Assembly (NCBI GenBank): GCA_038200275.1
Contig: JBBPYC010000055.1
Span: forward strand, 15,603 to 79,602
Reading direction: 5' to 3'
DNA length: 64,000 bases
Origin: JBBPYC01 sp038200275
Lineage (GTDB): Bacteria > Pseudomonadota > Gammaproteobacteria > Burkholderiales > Burkholderiaceae_C
A model generated the notes under the pieces. The model had not been told where the DNA came from and ran no database searches. It saw only the letters and a program-made list of their open reading frames with translations. Made by a program: the position numbers and the translations under genes. This document shows positions 11,868 through 21,941 of the stretch, piece after piece. Within the stretch, counting starts at the first letter, position 1. Each line of letters opens with the position of its first letter.

Positions 11868-12686
11868 TTACCGCGCGATACCGCGCTCGGCTTGCCGCAG
11901 GAAGTCGAGCATCAATGCACGATCGGCGTGCAGGTTGTTGGCGTCTTCCGTTGTGCTGACTTCACCGGTTGGCTCATTCGCCGTTGATTCCAGCTGCGCC
12001 CGAGCCGCTTCAAGCGTCAGGTTCTCACGGTAGAGCAGCCGGTACATGCGCTTGATCGCAACCAGCCGCGCAGGCGAAAAACCGCGCCGGCGCAGACCTT
12101 CCGAGTTGATGCCTTGCGCCGAAGCCGGACTGCCAGTCACCGTCATGAACGGCGGCACATCCTGCGAAAGCCGAGTCTGGAAACCTGCCATCGCGTGGGC
12201 GCCGACACGCACGAACTGATGCACACCACTTTGCCCACCAATGAACACCCAATCGCCCAAGTGCACGTGCCCAGCCAACTGTGCGAGATTGGCCATGATG
12301 ATGTGGTTGCCCAGCTGGCAGTCGTGCGCAAGGTGCACATACGCCATCAGCCAGTTGTCATTGCCTACGCGCGTGACGCCGCCGTCTTGCACAGTGCCGA
12401 GATTGAATGTGCAGAACTCGCGGATCGTGTTGTCGTCGCCGATCTCGAGACGGGTCGGCTCGCCCGCGTATTTCTTGTCCTGTGGCGCCGCACCGAGTGA
12501 GCAGAACTGCCAGATGCGGTTGTTGCGACCGATGGTGGTGTGGCCTTCGATCACGCAATGTGACCCGACCGTGCTGCCAGCCCCGATCTGCACATGCGGC
12601 CCGATGACGCTGAACGGGCCAATGCGGACGTCGGCCGCTAGTTCAGCGTGCGAGTCCACCAGCGCAGTCGGATGAATCTCAGGCAT
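11868..12686 (-). CDS. lpxA: UDP-N-acetylglucosamine O-acyltransferase LpxA
   Basis: First enzyme of lipid A synthesis, transferring a hydroxyacyl chain from acyl-ACP to the 3-OH of UDP-GlcNAc. At 272 residues it is slightly longer than the 262 of E. coli. It is a left-handed beta-helix made of hexapeptide repeats from residue 1 to about 185. The catalytic His lies in VHLAHDCQLGNH (about residue 130). The C-terminal helical domain follows GINSEGLRRRGF. It sits between fabZ (162 bases upstream) and lpxB (no gap). Confidence 0.97.
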   Translation of the reverse strand: MPEIHPTALVDSHAELAADVRIGPFSVIGPHVQIGAGSTVGSHCVIEGHTTIGRNNRIWQFCSLGAAPQDKKYAGEPTRLEIGDDNTIREFCTFNLGTVQDGGVTRVGNDNWLMAYVHLAHDCQLGNHIIMANLAQLAGHVHLGDWVFIGGQSGVHQFVRVGAHAMAGFQTRLSQDVPPFMTVTGSPASAQGINSEGLRRRGFSPARLVAIKRMYRLLYRENLTLEAARAQLESTANEPTGEVSTTEDANNLHADRALMLDFLRQAERGIAR

Positions 12687-12848
12687 ATCCCAGTGGAATC
12701 CAGCGGTATTCGGTAGCGCTTGCTAGCGACGCAACCGCTGTGACCCATTCCATCGGGGGCAGCGGAACTGGCTCCGCCAGGCCGCAGACACCGCCCCCCG
12801 GTGAGGAGATAGCTCGACAAGCCGACCGAAGGCTGGAGGAGCGCTTTA

Positions 12849-13286
12849 TCACAGCGAACGCATCGTGCACATGAGCTGTGCTTCGCAGGCCAGTGCCTCA
12901 CCAACGCGGGCCTGGCACGAATAGCGATACACCCCCCCACGCGATCGGTCGAAATCGACATCGACGATCAGCTGATCGCCTGGTTCGACCGGCCGCTTGA
13001 AACGCGCGCCATCGATGCCGACGAAGTAGTAGACCGAATCTTCGTCGGGCCCGGTGTCTTCCGTAGCAAACGACAACAGCGCAGCGGCCTGGGCCATCGA
13101 TTCAAGGATCAGCACGCCCGGCATCACCGGACGATGCGGGAAGTGGCCGGAGAAAAACGGCTCGTTGATCGTGACGTTCTTCAACGCCTTGATGCGCTTG
13201 CCCTTGTCCATCTCGAGCACCCGGTCCAGCAGCAAAAACGGATAGCGGTGCGGCAGCCGCCGCAAAATCTGGTGGATGTCGATCAT
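12849..13286 (-). CDS. fabZ: (3R)-hydroxyacyl-ACP dehydratase FabZ
   Basis: Dehydrates 3-hydroxyacyl-ACP in type II fatty acid synthesis, competing with lipid A enzymes for hydroxyacyl-ACP. It has 145 residues and a single hotdog fold. The N-terminus is MIDIHQILRRLPHRYPFLLLDR. The catalytic His is in FSGHFPHRPVMPGVL and the Glu in ILESMAQAAALL. Its ATG overlaps the lpxD stop by four bases (ATGA), giving translational coupling. The frame extends upstream inside lpxD but that part is antisense to nothing and has no FabZ homology. Confidence 0.97.
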   Translation of the reverse strand: MIDIHQILRRLPHRYPFLLLDRVLEMDKGKRIKALKNVTINEPFFSGHFPHRPVMPGVLILESMAQAAALLSFATEDTGPDEDSVYYFVGIDGARFKRPVEPGDQLIVDVDFDRSRGGVYRYSCQARVGEALACEAQLMCTMRSL

Positions 13287-14293
13287 GAAATAGGCTTGGC
13301 TTGTTTTTCCAGCTTGCGCAGGCGATCGCGCAGTGTGTGAAGTTGCCGCAGCGTTGCAGCGTTCTTTTCCCACGACGCATTGTCGTCCATCGGAAAGAAG
13401 CCGGTATACGTTCCCGGCTTGGAGATAGACCGGCTCACCAGCGTCCCAGGCGAGATGTTGACGTAATCGGCAATCTGCAGATGGCCCGCGATCATCGCAG
13501 CGCCGCCGAACGTGCAGTGCGCACCGATATGCGCACTGCCGGCCACGCCGACGCACGCAGCCATCGCGGTGTGCCGACCGATATGCACGTTGTGTGCGAT
13601 CTGGATTAGGTTGTCGAGTTTGACGCCGTCTTCAATGATCGTGTCGTCCAGCGCGCCGCGGTCGATGCAGGTGTTGGCGCCGATCTCTACGTCATCGCCG
13701 ATGCGCACGGTGCCGAGCTGTTCGATCTTCTCCCACTGGCCTGCATGGGGCGCGAAGCCAAAGCCATCGGAACCGATCACAACGCCCGGATGCACGATGC
13801 AGCGCTGGCCCAGCACGCAGTCTTCGCCAATCGTGACGCGGGACTTGAGTTGCGTGCCAGCGCCGATGCATGCTCCCCGTTCGACCACGCACAACGGGCC
13901 GATGAAGCAGTCGTCACCGATGCAGGCTGTGGGATCGACCACTGCACTCGGGTGGACGCCGCGAGGCGAGGCGCCTCGGACATGCTGCTTCCAAAGACGG
14001 GTCATGCGCGCAAAGTAAAGATAGGGCCGATCCACCACGATGCAGGCACTGCCGCCGCCACTGCGGACTAGGGCGGCTTCCCGCATCGAAGCGGAGACGA
14101 TCACACAACCGGCGCGTGTGGTGTTCAGGCTTGCTGCACGGCGTGCATCGGTGACGAAGCTCAAATCCGATGGCCCCGCAGATTCAAGCGATGCGAGCCT
14201 GCCGATCTCGAAAGCGGGATCCCCGCACAAATCGCCGCCCAAAGCAGCGACGATGGCGCCAAGGCGCAAAACACCGTTGTTGTGTTGCGGCAT
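13283..14293 (-). CDS. lpxD: UDP-3-O-acylglucosamine N-acyltransferase LpxD
   Basis: Third enzyme of lipid A synthesis, adding the N-linked hydroxyacyl chain. 336 residues. The N-terminal uridine-binding domain (about residues 1-105, LGAIVAALGGDL...LSFVTDARRA) is followed by hexapeptide repeats of the left-handed beta-helix (about 110-300). The catalytic His lies in NLIQIAHNVHIGRHT. It is preceded by skp after 84 bases and overlaps fabZ by four bases. Confidence 0.97.
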   Translation of the reverse strand: MPQHNNGVLRLGAIVAALGGDLCGDPAFEIGRLASLESAGPSDLSFVTDARRAASLNTTRAGCVIVSASMREAALVRSGGGSACIVVDRPYLYFARMTRLWKQHVRGASPRGVHPSAVVDPTACIGDDCFIGPLCVVERGACIGAGTQLKSRVTIGEDCVLGQRCIVHPGVVIGSDGFGFAPHAGQWEKIEQLGTVRIGDDVEIGANTCIDRGALDDTIIEDGVKLDNLIQIAHNVHIGRHTAMAACVGVAGSAHIGAHCTFGGAAMIAGHLQIADYVNISPGTLVSRSISKPGTYTGFFPMDDNASWEKNAATLRQLHTLRDRLRKLEKQAKPIS

Positions 14294-14377
14294 CGGCGCT
14301 TGAAGCGGCTGTGCGCAGTGCTTGGGTCAACAGCCGCGCGCGACCGTTGATTCAGCGCGCGGAACGTTGCGAGCCGG

Positions 14378-14890
14378 TTACCTGCCCGACGGCGCGTTGA
14401 TCGAACGCAGCACCTTATCGGTGATGTCGTGTTTCGGGTTCACATAAACCGCTTCCTGCACGATCATGTCGTAGCCATCGGTCTCGGCGATCTGTTTGAC
14501 GGCGCGGTTGGCGCGGTCCACGACCTGCTGCAACTCTTCGTTCTTACGCGCGTTCAAGTCCTCCTGAAACTCACGCCGGCGGCGCTGAAAGTCCCGATCC
14601 TGATCCACCAATTGCTTTTGCCGCGCATTGCGCTGGCTCTCAGACAAAGTGGGCGCATCGCGCTCGAGCTTGTCAGCAGCCGCTTTCAGCGTGTTGCCAC
14701 CATCCACCAAATCTTTCTCACGTTTGGAGAATTCCTGCTCCAGCTTGGTCTGCGCGGCTTTTGCCGTGTTGGCTTCTTTCAAGATGCGATCGGTGTTCAC
14801 GAAGCCGATCCGGAAATCCTGTGCTTGCGCCGACAGCGCCGCGGTTCCGAGTGCCAATGCGAGCAGGAAATGGCGGGCTGAGTATTTCAT
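14378..14890 (-). CDS. skp: Periplasmic chaperone Skp/OmpH
   Basis: Trimeric periplasmic chaperone that holds unfolded outer-membrane proteins on their way to the BAM complex. 170 residues with a signal peptide cut after SAQA (about residue 23). The mature part begins DFRIGFVNTDRIL and continues as a long charged helical arm, the jellyfish tentacle (about residues 45-125), ending in a short beta segment. It overlaps bamA by one base (TAATG), matching the usual bamA-skp-lpxD order. Confidence 0.95.
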   Translation of the reverse strand: MKYSARHFLLALALGTAALSAQAQDFRIGFVNTDRILKEANTAKAAQTKLEQEFSKREKDLVDGGNTLKAAADKLERDAPTLSESQRNARQKQLVDQDRDFQRRRREFQEDLNARKNEELQQVVDRANRAVKQIAETDGYDMIVQEAVYVNPKHDITDKVLRSINAPSGR

Positions 14891-17193
14891 TAGAACGATG
14901 TACCAATCTGGAATTGAAGTTTCTGAATTCTATCGCCCGCAAATTTGCGGATCGGGTTCGCGAACACCAGCCGCAGCGGACCAACCGGTGAAATCCACGA
15001 TAGTCCAATGCCTGCCGAAGCACGCAACTCACTTGCACGGAACGGGTCGTTTTCGCCGTAGACATTGCCAACGTCGAAGAAACCGAACATTCGCAAGGTG
15101 CGGTCGTTGCCAGCGCCAGGAAACGGCGCCAGCAGTTCCACGTTGACGTTGCCCTTTTTGGCACCACCGATGATCGAGCCAGTCACGTCGCGCGGACCGA
15201 GCGTGCTCTGCTCGAAGCCGCGCACCGAGCCCAGACCGCCGCCGTAGAAGTTCTTGAACACTGGGAACGGTTGGCCGTTCAGTCCTTTGCCCCAGCCGAG
15301 TTCGCCGTTTAGTGCAAGCGTGTAACGCTTGGTCAATGGGATGTACTGTTGCAACTGATAGTTCAACCGAAGGTAGCGCGCATCGCCCAGGACGCCCCAT
15401 TCCCCAAACGTTCGCTGGTAGCGGCCACTGGACGGCACCAACGCACTGTCGCGGCTGTCACGCTGCCAGCCCACCGTCAACGGCAAGGTGCGGCTCGTAT
15501 AACCAAAACGTTCTGCGTAGTCGAGGTAGACCGCTGGGATGTTGGTGCCCGGCTTGATCTGAGTCTGCTCCACGCCAGCGCCGAAATAGACCGTGTCGAT
15601 TTCGGTAAACGGCACGCCGAAGCGGATGCTGGTGCCGAGGGTCTCGAGCCGGTAATTGCCACCCTGCGCGTTGAACGGGCGCGATGAGCGGTAGTACAAG
15701 TCGTAGGTGCGCGAAATGCCGTCGGCCGTGAAGTACGGATCGGTCGTGTTGATCACCACAACGCGATTGAATTTGCTGGTGTTGACTTCAAGGCCCAGAT
15801 AGTTTCCTGAGCCGAATGCGTTTTCCTGCTTGATTGAAAACGACAGAGACAGCTTCTCCGAACTTGAGAAACCCGCACCAACCTGCACCGTGCCGGTTGG
15901 TTTTTCGATCACGTTGATGGTCAGGTCGACCTGGTCTGGAGAACCTGCTACGTCCTGTGTCTCCACCTGCACATCGCGAAAGTAACCCAGCCGGTCGACC
16001 CGGTCGCGCGAAATGCGAATGCGCCGGCCGTCATACCAGGACGATTCGAACTGGCGGAACTCTCTGCGCACCACTTCGTCGCGCGTGCGCGTGTTGCCGC
16101 TCACATTGATGCGCCGCACGTAGACACGACGCAGCGGGTCGCCCTGGAGCACGATCGCGACCCGGTTGTTCGCCCGGTCAATCTCGGGGCGCGCTTCGAC
16201 TTTGGCGAATGCATAGCCGAAGTTGCTGTAGAGATCGCTGAACGCCTTGGTGGTCTGTGCAACGCGGTCTGCGTTGTACGGCTCGCCCGGCTGGATCGCG
16301 ACAACCGACTTGAATTCGTCGTCGCGGCCCAGGAAGTTGCCTTCCAGCCCCACACCGGAGACCACGAACCGCTCACCTTCCGAAACGTTAACGGTGATCG
16401 AGATGTCACGCTTGTCCGGTGAGATCGCCACCTGAGTGGAGTCGATGCGGAATTCCAGATAACCGCGCGACAGATAAAACGAGCGCAGTGCTTCGAGGTC
16501 CGCGTTCAGCTTGGCGCGCGCGTAGCGGTTCGATTTGGTGTACCAACTCAGCCAGCCACCGGCGTCAAGTTCGAACTGGTCTTTCAACGTGCCTTCAGAA
16601 AACGCGCTGTTGCCGATGATGCGCAGTTCTGTGATTCGCGCCGGCTCGCCTTCGGTCACCGTGAACGTCACGTTCACGCGGTTGCGCTCGATTGGTGTGA
16701 TGGTCGTGATCACGTCGGAACCGTACAGACTCTTGTTGATGTACTGACGCTTGAGCTCCTGCTCGGCGCGATCAGCCAGTGCCTTGTCGAACGGGCGGCC
16801 TTCGGCCAGTCCCACTTCACGCATCGCCTTGCGCAGCGTTTCCTTGTCGAATTCACGCGAGCCGGCAATGTCGATGTCGGCCACGGTGGGTTGCTCTTGC
16901 ACCACCACCACCAGCACATCGCCATTGACTTCGAGCCGCACGTCGTTAAACAGGCCAAGGCCGAACAACGCGCGGATGGCGGCTGAACCTTTCTCGTCGT
17001 CGTAGCGATCCCCGACGCGCACGGGCAACGAGGCGAATACCGTGCCCGGCTCAACCCGTTGCAAACCTTCGATCCGGATGTCGCGAACCGTGAACGGTTC
17101 AACCGCCCAGGCATTCACGGCCACAAAAGCGAGCCCAACGAAGGCGGCCGCAGCTCGCAACCGAAAGCCTTGCAAGGGAGGAAATTTATTCAT
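14890..17193 (-). CDS. bamA: Outer membrane protein assembly factor BamA
   Basis: Central Omp85 protein of the BAM machine that folds and inserts beta-barrel proteins. 767 residues with a signal peptide ending at about residue 30 (VAVNAWA). Five POTRA domains span about residues 31-420, opening with FTVRDIRIEGLQRVEPGTVF. The C-terminal 16-strand barrel carries the conserved RGF segment (GSVRGFEQSTLGP) and ends in Phe, as outer-membrane barrels do. ATG at 17193 was chosen because the signal peptide starts there; the 22 extra upstream codons lack homology. Downstream of rseP with a 233-base gap in which no gene is seen. Confidence 0.97.
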   Translation of the reverse strand: MNKFPPLQGFRLRAAAAFVGLAFVAVNAWAVEPFTVRDIRIEGLQRVEPGTVFASLPVRVGDRYDDEKGSAAIRALFGLGLFNDVRLEVNGDVLVVVVQEQPTVADIDIAGSREFDKETLRKAMREVGLAEGRPFDKALADRAEQELKRQYINKSLYGSDVITTITPIERNRVNVTFTVTEGEPARITELRIIGNSAFSEGTLKDQFELDAGGWLSWYTKSNRYARAKLNADLEALRSFYLSRGYLEFRIDSTQVAISPDKRDISITVNVSEGERFVVSGVGLEGNFLGRDDEFKSVVAIQPGEPYNADRVAQTTKAFSDLYSNFGYAFAKVEARPEIDRANNRVAIVLQGDPLRRVYVRRINVSGNTRTRDEVVRREFRQFESSWYDGRRIRISRDRVDRLGYFRDVQVETQDVAGSPDQVDLTINVIEKPTGTVQVGAGFSSSEKLSLSFSIKQENAFGSGNYLGLEVNTSKFNRVVVINTTDPYFTADGISRTYDLYYRSSRPFNAQGGNYRLETLGTSIRFGVPFTEIDTVYFGAGVEQTQIKPGTNIPAVYLDYAERFGYTSRTLPLTVGWQRDSRDSALVPSSGRYQRTFGEWGVLGDARYLRLNYQLQQYIPLTKRYTLALNGELGWGKGLNGQPFPVFKNFYGGGLGSVRGFEQSTLGPRDVTGSIIGGAKKGNVNVELLAPFPGAGNDRTLRMFGFFDVGNVYGENDPFRASELRASAGIGLSWISPVGPLRLVFANPIRKFAGDRIQKLQFQIGTSF

Positions 17194-17426
17194 GGAATGC
17201 GGAGAGTCGTGTTGGCAGAGCCTGGAAGCGAGGAGGGGTCGACCATTCGGCGCGTGCAACAGCCTAGCCGAAGAATCGCGACCGCCAATTGCAAGATGAG
17301 CATCCCCATCAGACGCGAGGCGACCGAGCCAATGGCGCCGTGTAGCGCAATGTCACCGTCAGGCTTTGTCAGCGCCGCGAGCGATATATCCACCGAGACG
17401 GCGCAACCGAAAGAAAAGGTAACAAA

Positions 17427-18794
17427 CTAGCCGAACAGCCGCGACACATCATTGAACAACGCGATGCTCATCATCACAAGCAAGACGGCAACGCCGCCGC
17501 GCTGCAGGCGCCCGAGCCAGACGTCGCTCACGCCTTTGCCAGTCACACCTTCCCAAAGATAATACATGAGGTGTCCGCCGTCCAGAACTGGCAACGGCAA
17601 CAGGTTCAGCACACCCAGACTGACGCTGATCAACGCGAGAAACGTCAGGTAGTAGCTCAGACCCAGGCTGGCAGACTTCCCCGCGTAGTCCGCAATCGTG
17701 AGCGGCCCGCTCAAGTTCTTCACCGACGCTTCGCCGATCACCATCTTGCCCATCATGCGCAGCGTGAGCGCAGCGACTTCCCAGGTTTTCTCCGCGCCTT
17801 GCACCAGTCCTTCAATCGGGCCGTACTGCACGGTGACCATCTCCGGCGGCGCGCCGACATAAGCCCCGATGCGGCCGATCGTTGCACCCCCGTCGATGAC
17901 CGCATCGGGGCGTACCGCCAGCGTCATGCTGCGCCCAGCGCGCTCGATGCGCCAGTCGAGCTCGATGGGTTGCCGGTCGGCGACCGACTCACGGATCAGG
18001 GCACGCAGCTGCTGCCCGTCGACCACCGGTTGCGTGCCGATGGCCGAGACCCGGTCGCCCTTTCGCAAGCCAGCACGCGCCGCCGCGCCACCCTCGACCA
18101 CCTCGCCGAGCACCGGCTGCGTGAGCGGCGCTGCAATCCCGATTTTGCGAAACAGCGCCGCATCGGCATTGCTTGCATCGAGCTCACTCAGCGGCAACTG
18201 CACCTCGCGCACCCCACGGCCCTGGGCAGCAGCCGGTTGCAGTTCGAGGCGCGCGTCCTGGCCATCGAGCGCGCTTTGTGTGAGCAGCCAACGCAGATCT
18301 TCAAATGAGCGCACCGGCTCCAGCTCGTCGCTACCGCGCGCGGCGCGCAGCACCAGTTCTCCGCCCTGGATGCCCGCGCGCTCGGCGATCGAGCCGACCT
18401 GCGCAGGCGCGAGTACTGCTTTCGGCTCCTGCACACCGGCCCAGTTCACCAGTGCATACAGCAGCACGGCAAGCAGCAGGTTCGCGGCGGGCCCGGCAGC
18501 CACGATTGCCGCGCGTGCCTTCAACGGCCGGTTGTTGAACGCAAGATGGAGCTCCTCGGGTGCGACCGGGCCTTCGCGCTCATCAAGCATCTTCACGTAG
18601 CCGCCGATCGGAAACGCGCCGAGCACGAATTCGGTCGGTGAGCCTTTCGGCTGCCAGCGCAGGAGGGTCCTGCCGAAGCCGACCGAGAAACGCAGCACCT
18701 TGACGCCGCAGGCCACCGCCACGCGGTAGTGGCCGTATTCATGCACGGCAATCAACAGGCCAAGTGCGACCAGGAAAGCGATGACCGTCAGCAT
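17427..18794 (-). CDS. rseP: Site-2 protease RseP
   Basis: Intramembrane zinc metalloprotease that cuts anti-sigma factors such as RseA within the membrane in the envelope stress response, and clears signal-peptide remnants. 455 residues. HEYGH lies at residues 18-22 in the first membrane segment. Two PDZ domains occupy the periplasmic part (about 115-200 and 205-295). The second catalytic motif, PLPVLDGGHLMYY, is near the C-terminus. Position between dxr (34 bases) and bamA is the usual one. Confidence 0.97.
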   Translation of the reverse strand: MLTVIAFLVALGLLIAVHEYGHYRVAVACGVKVLRFSVGFGRTLLRWQPKGSPTEFVLGAFPIGGYVKMLDEREGPVAPEELHLAFNNRPLKARAAIVAAGPAANLLLAVLLYALVNWAGVQEPKAVLAPAQVGSIAERAGIQGGELVLRAARGSDELEPVRSFEDLRWLLTQSALDGQDARLELQPAAAQGRGVREVQLPLSELDASNADAALFRKIGIAAPLTQPVLGEVVEGGAAARAGLRKGDRVSAIGTQPVVDGQQLRALIRESVADRQPIELDWRIERAGRSMTLAVRPDAVIDGGATIGRIGAYVGAPPEMVTVQYGPIEGLVQGAEKTWEVAALTLRMMGKMVIGEASVKNLSGPLTIADYAGKSASLGLSYYLTFLALISVSLGVLNLLPLPVLDGGHLMYYLWEGVTGKGVSDVWLGRLQRGGVAVLLVMMSIALFNDVSRLFG

Positions 18795-18828
18795 GATGAA
18801 TAAACCTCAAATCAAAAAGGTGACGCCG

Positions 18829-20058
18829 TCAGCGTCCGATGCGCGCAACGGCAGCCGCGGCAGCTCTGCGCGCTTCGGCGTCCAGCGCGAACAGGTCGAC
18901 CAGATCGCGCGGCTCGCATACCCTTACCGCATCGAGCGTGTGCAGGTTGACGTCGTGAATCTGATCGAAGCGCAGCCGGCCGTCAAGGAACGACGCCACA
19001 GCGACTTCGTTGGCCGCGTTCAGCACGGCAGTCGTGCCTGGTACCGCAGCCAGTGCATCCCAGGCCAGCTTCAGCCCGGGAAAGCGCTCGGGGTGTCGAT
19101 TGCTGTCGATCGACTCGAACGTCATTGCCGGCAGCGCCTTGAAGTCCAGCGCCGCGGCGCCCGAAGCCAGCCGCTCCGGCCAGCCGAGCCCATACGCGAT
19201 CGGCACACGCATGTCGGGCGTGCCCAGTTGCGCGACCACCGAGGTGTCGCGGAACTGCACCATCGAATGCACGATGCTTTGGGGGTGGATCACGACTTCG
19301 ATGCGAGCCGGCTCAAGCCCGAACAGATAACGCGCCTCGATCACTTCGAGCGCTTTGTTCATCATCGTGGCCGAATCAACCGAGATTTTCGTACCCATTG
19401 TCCAAGTCGGATGGGCACACGCCTGGGCCGGCGTCATATCGCGCAACTGCTCCGGCGCGGTCTGGCGAAACGGCCCACCGGACGCGGTCAGGATGATCTT
19501 CTCGACTTGTGCGGACCAGCCGCTGCGATCGGCTGGCAACGCCTGATGAATTGCGGAATGCTCGCTGTCGATCGGCAGCAGCTTGGCGCCGCCCTGTGCT
19601 ACCGCTTGCAGGAAAAGCTCGCCGCCGACCACCAGCGCTTCCTTGTTCGCCAGCAGCAGGTGCTTGCCAGCGCGCGCCGCCGCGAGGCAGGACGCAAGGC
19701 CGGCGGCGCCGACGATGGCTGCCATCACGCAATCCACCGACTCGTGCGAGGCGATCATCTCAAGCGCATCGGCCGATCCATGAACTTCCGTCTTTAGTCC
19801 GTGCTGCTTGATCTTTTGCGCGAGCTCGCGGCCATGTGACGCGCTGGCCATGACCACATGCTGCGGCCGAAACCGCACACACTGCGCAAACATCTCGTCT
19901 ACTCGTGTGGCAGCACCCAATGCAAACACTTCAAAGCGGTCCGGATGGCGCGCAAGCACGTCCAGCGTATTCGCCCCAACCGAGCCGGTCGAGCCAAGCA
20001 CCGTGACCCGCCGACGCTGTGATGATTCCTGCATCAAAGTAGCTTTTGAAGTCGTCAT
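18829..20058 (-). CDS. dxr: 1-deoxy-D-xylulose 5-phosphate reductoisomerase
   Basis: Converts DXP to 2-C-methylerythritol 4-phosphate with NADPH, the first committed step of the MEP isoprenoid route that supplies the uppS product. 409 residues. The NADPH-binding start is VTVLGSTGSVGANTLDV, followed by LLLANKEALVVGG, the DSEHSAI substrate loop and the catalytic metal ligands in ILTASGGPF. The ATG at 20058 overlaps the cdsA stop by four bases (ATGA), supporting that start over a GTG three codons earlier. Confidence 0.97.
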   Translation of the reverse strand: MTTSKATLMQESSQRRRVTVLGSTGSVGANTLDVLARHPDRFEVFALGAATRVDEMFAQCVRFRPQHVVMASASHGRELAQKIKQHGLKTEVHGSADALEMIASHESVDCVMAAIVGAAGLASCLAAARAGKHLLLANKEALVVGGELFLQAVAQGGAKLLPIDSEHSAIHQALPADRSGWSAQVEKIILTASGGPFRQTAPEQLRDMTPAQACAHPTWTMGTKISVDSATMMNKALEVIEARYLFGLEPARIEVVIHPQSIVHSMVQFRDTSVVAQLGTPDMRVPIAYGLGWPERLASGAAALDFKALPAMTFESIDSNRHPERFPGLKLAWDALAAVPGTTAVLNAANEVAVASFLDGRLRFDQIHDVNLHTLDAVRVCEPRDLVDLFALDAEARRAAAAAVARIGR

Positions 20059-20909
20059 CGGGGCCACAGGCTGGTCAGCATCAACGCCAGCGGCAGCACC
20101 GGCAGCATCGCGTCGATTCGGTCGAGCACGCCCCCGTGGCCGGGCAACAGATTGCTGCTGTCCTTGGCGCCTGCGCTGCGCTTGATCAACGATTCGACCA
20201 AGTCACCCACCACACTCATCGCACTCAGAAACAAGACCGCAAGCAACAGAAGCACCGTGTTGTATGACGCCAGTTGCGTGTAGAGGCTCGGCTGTGTGGT
20301 GCTGCGTGCGACGTCCAGTGCGACCCAGAGCAACGCGAGCACGGCAACGCCCAACATGCCGCCCCAGACGCCTTCCCAACTCTTGCCCGGGCTGATGCCG
20401 GGCGCAAGCCGCACCCCCACGAGCTTGCAGCCAAACGCACGGCCCGCAAAATAAGCCGCCACGTCGGCCACCCAGACCAGCAGCAGCACCGACAGCAGGA
20501 AATTGATGCCGATCACGCGGGAATGCGCAAGCGCGAGCCAAGCCAGGCAGAGCGCTGCAATGCCACCCGTGAGCCGCACGAATTTCGGTACGTTCGGCCA
20601 ACCCGCCACACCGCGGTGCAGCAGCCAGCCACCGAGCAACACCCACGCCACACCGCCGATTGCCCAGAGCGTCCCAAGGGGCTGCGTCAACAGCCCGCCG
20701 CTCCAAAACACGATGCACAGCGCCACACAGATCGCCGCCAGTGCCCGTGAGACGTTCTGGCTGCAACCATTCAACCGCCCCCATTCCCAGGCCGCCGCAC
20801 CGATCAGCAGCAACGTGGCCGCACAAAACGGCTGCGGTGCGGGGTAGAACAACGCCGGCAGAAACAGCGCCAACAACACAACGGCGGTGATGATGCGTTG
20901 CTTGAGCAT
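20055..20909 (-). CDS. cdsA: Phosphatidate cytidylyltransferase
   Basis: Integral membrane enzyme making CDP-diacylglycerol from phosphatidate and CTP, the branch point of phospholipid synthesis. 284 residues with about eight hydrophobic segments. The C-terminal signature is present: the SPGKSWEG motif, and later SVVGDLVESLIKRSAGAKDSSNLLPGHGGVLDR split across two conserved blocks. It sits between uppS (74 bases) and dxr (overlap). Confidence 0.97.
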   Translation of the reverse strand: MLKQRIITAVVLLALFLPALFYPAPQPFCAATLLLIGAAAWEWGRLNGCSQNVSRALAAICVALCIVFWSGGLLTQPLGTLWAIGGVAWVLLGGWLLHRGVAGWPNVPKFVRLTGGIAALCLAWLALAHSRVIGINFLLSVLLLVWVADVAAYFAGRAFGCKLVGVRLAPGISPGKSWEGVWGGMLGVAVLALLWVALDVARSTTQPSLYTQLASYNTVLLLLAVLFLSAMSVVGDLVESLIKRSAGAKDSSNLLPGHGGVLDRIDAMLPVLPLALMLTSLWPR

Positions 20910-20983
20910 GGGGTGTGGTCAAGCCGGATCCGGGCTGAAAGTCAGCCAGACGGAAATTGGCAAATCGGTGCGCAGGCGACGGC

Positions 20984-21709
20984 TCACGCCGCGATGCGAC
21001 CCATTGCGACCGGCGCGAGTTGCGCCGACGTCTTGCCGAAGCGGCGTTCGCGGCGATTAAAGTCGCCGATCGCTGCGTCCAGGGCGGCCTCATCGAAATC
21101 CGGCCACAGCGTATCGCAGAAATACAGCTCGGTATAGGCGGCCTGCCACAACAGAAAATTGCTGATACGCAATTCCCCACCGGTGCGGATCAGCAGATCG
21201 GGATCGGCCACGTGGGAGAGCGCCAGTGCCGCGTCGAGGCTGGTTTCGGTAATTGGCTCGCCGCGCGCAGCCAACCGCGCCGCCGCTTGCGCAATGTCCC
21301 AGCGCGCGCCGTAGTTGAAGCAGATGTTGAGCACGAGCCGCGTGTTGTGCGCGGTGGCCGTTTCAGCACGTGCCAGCCCATTTGCGACCGACTCGGACAA
21401 CCCGGCGCGGTCGCCTATGAAGTAAAGCCGCACACCATCGGCCGACAACTGCGGTACCTCACGCGTGAGCGCGGTCGCCAGCAATTCCATCAACGCTGAG
21501 ACTTCATCGGCCGGCCGGCGCCAGTTCTCGGAGGAAAACGCAAACACCGTGAGCACGCCGACACCGCGTTCCGCACACGCACGAACGCACCGCCGCAACC
21601 CGTCGACACCCCGCTTGTGACCGGCCACGCGCGGCAACAATCGTCGGTTCGCCCAGCGGCCATTGCCGTCCATCACGATTGCAATGTGGTGCGGCATGGT
21701 AGCGCTCAC
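20984..21709 (-). CDS. uppS: Isoprenyl (undecaprenyl-diphosphate) synthase
   Basis: Cis-prenyltransferase that elongates farnesyl diphosphate to undecaprenyl diphosphate, the carrier lipid for peptidoglycan and O-antigen. About 241 residues. The catalytic Asp is in HIAIVMDGNGRWA, followed by the GHKRGV loop, FAFSSENWRRP, and the RTGGELRISNFLLWQ and TLWPDFDE blocks. Start is either GTG at 21709 or ATG at 21697; GTG is chosen because GGAG lies upstream. The 232 bases between it and frr contain no recognised gene. Confidence 0.96.
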   Translation of the reverse strand: MSATMPHHIAIVMDGNGRWANRRLLPRVAGHKRGVDGLRRCVRACAERGVGVLTVFAFSSENWRRPADEVSALMELLATALTREVPQLSADGVRLYFIGDRAGLSESVANGLARAETATAHNTRLVLNICFNYGARWDIAQAAARLAARGEPITETSLDAALALSHVADPDLLIRTGGELRISNFLLWQAAYTELYFCDTLWPDFDEAALDAAIGDFNRRERRFGKTSAQLAPVAMGRIAA

Positions 21710-21941
21710 TGAAGTGGCAACTCCACGGCACGAGTTGCTATCCGATTCGATCGGTTTCGAACTTGCGCTGCCCCCTGCGGCAAAGTGGCGTAGCGCACCG
21801 TCAATCCAACAGCCATCGCTGCGGGCAATTTTTGGTCCGTCAGACGCCCTGAAGCCGACTTTGCCGGGCTGCTGGCGGCGCCCCTGAAGAGAGGGCATCC
21901 ATGAGCCGGCCGAAGGGAACGAACGCTGGGGGTAGGCCTCA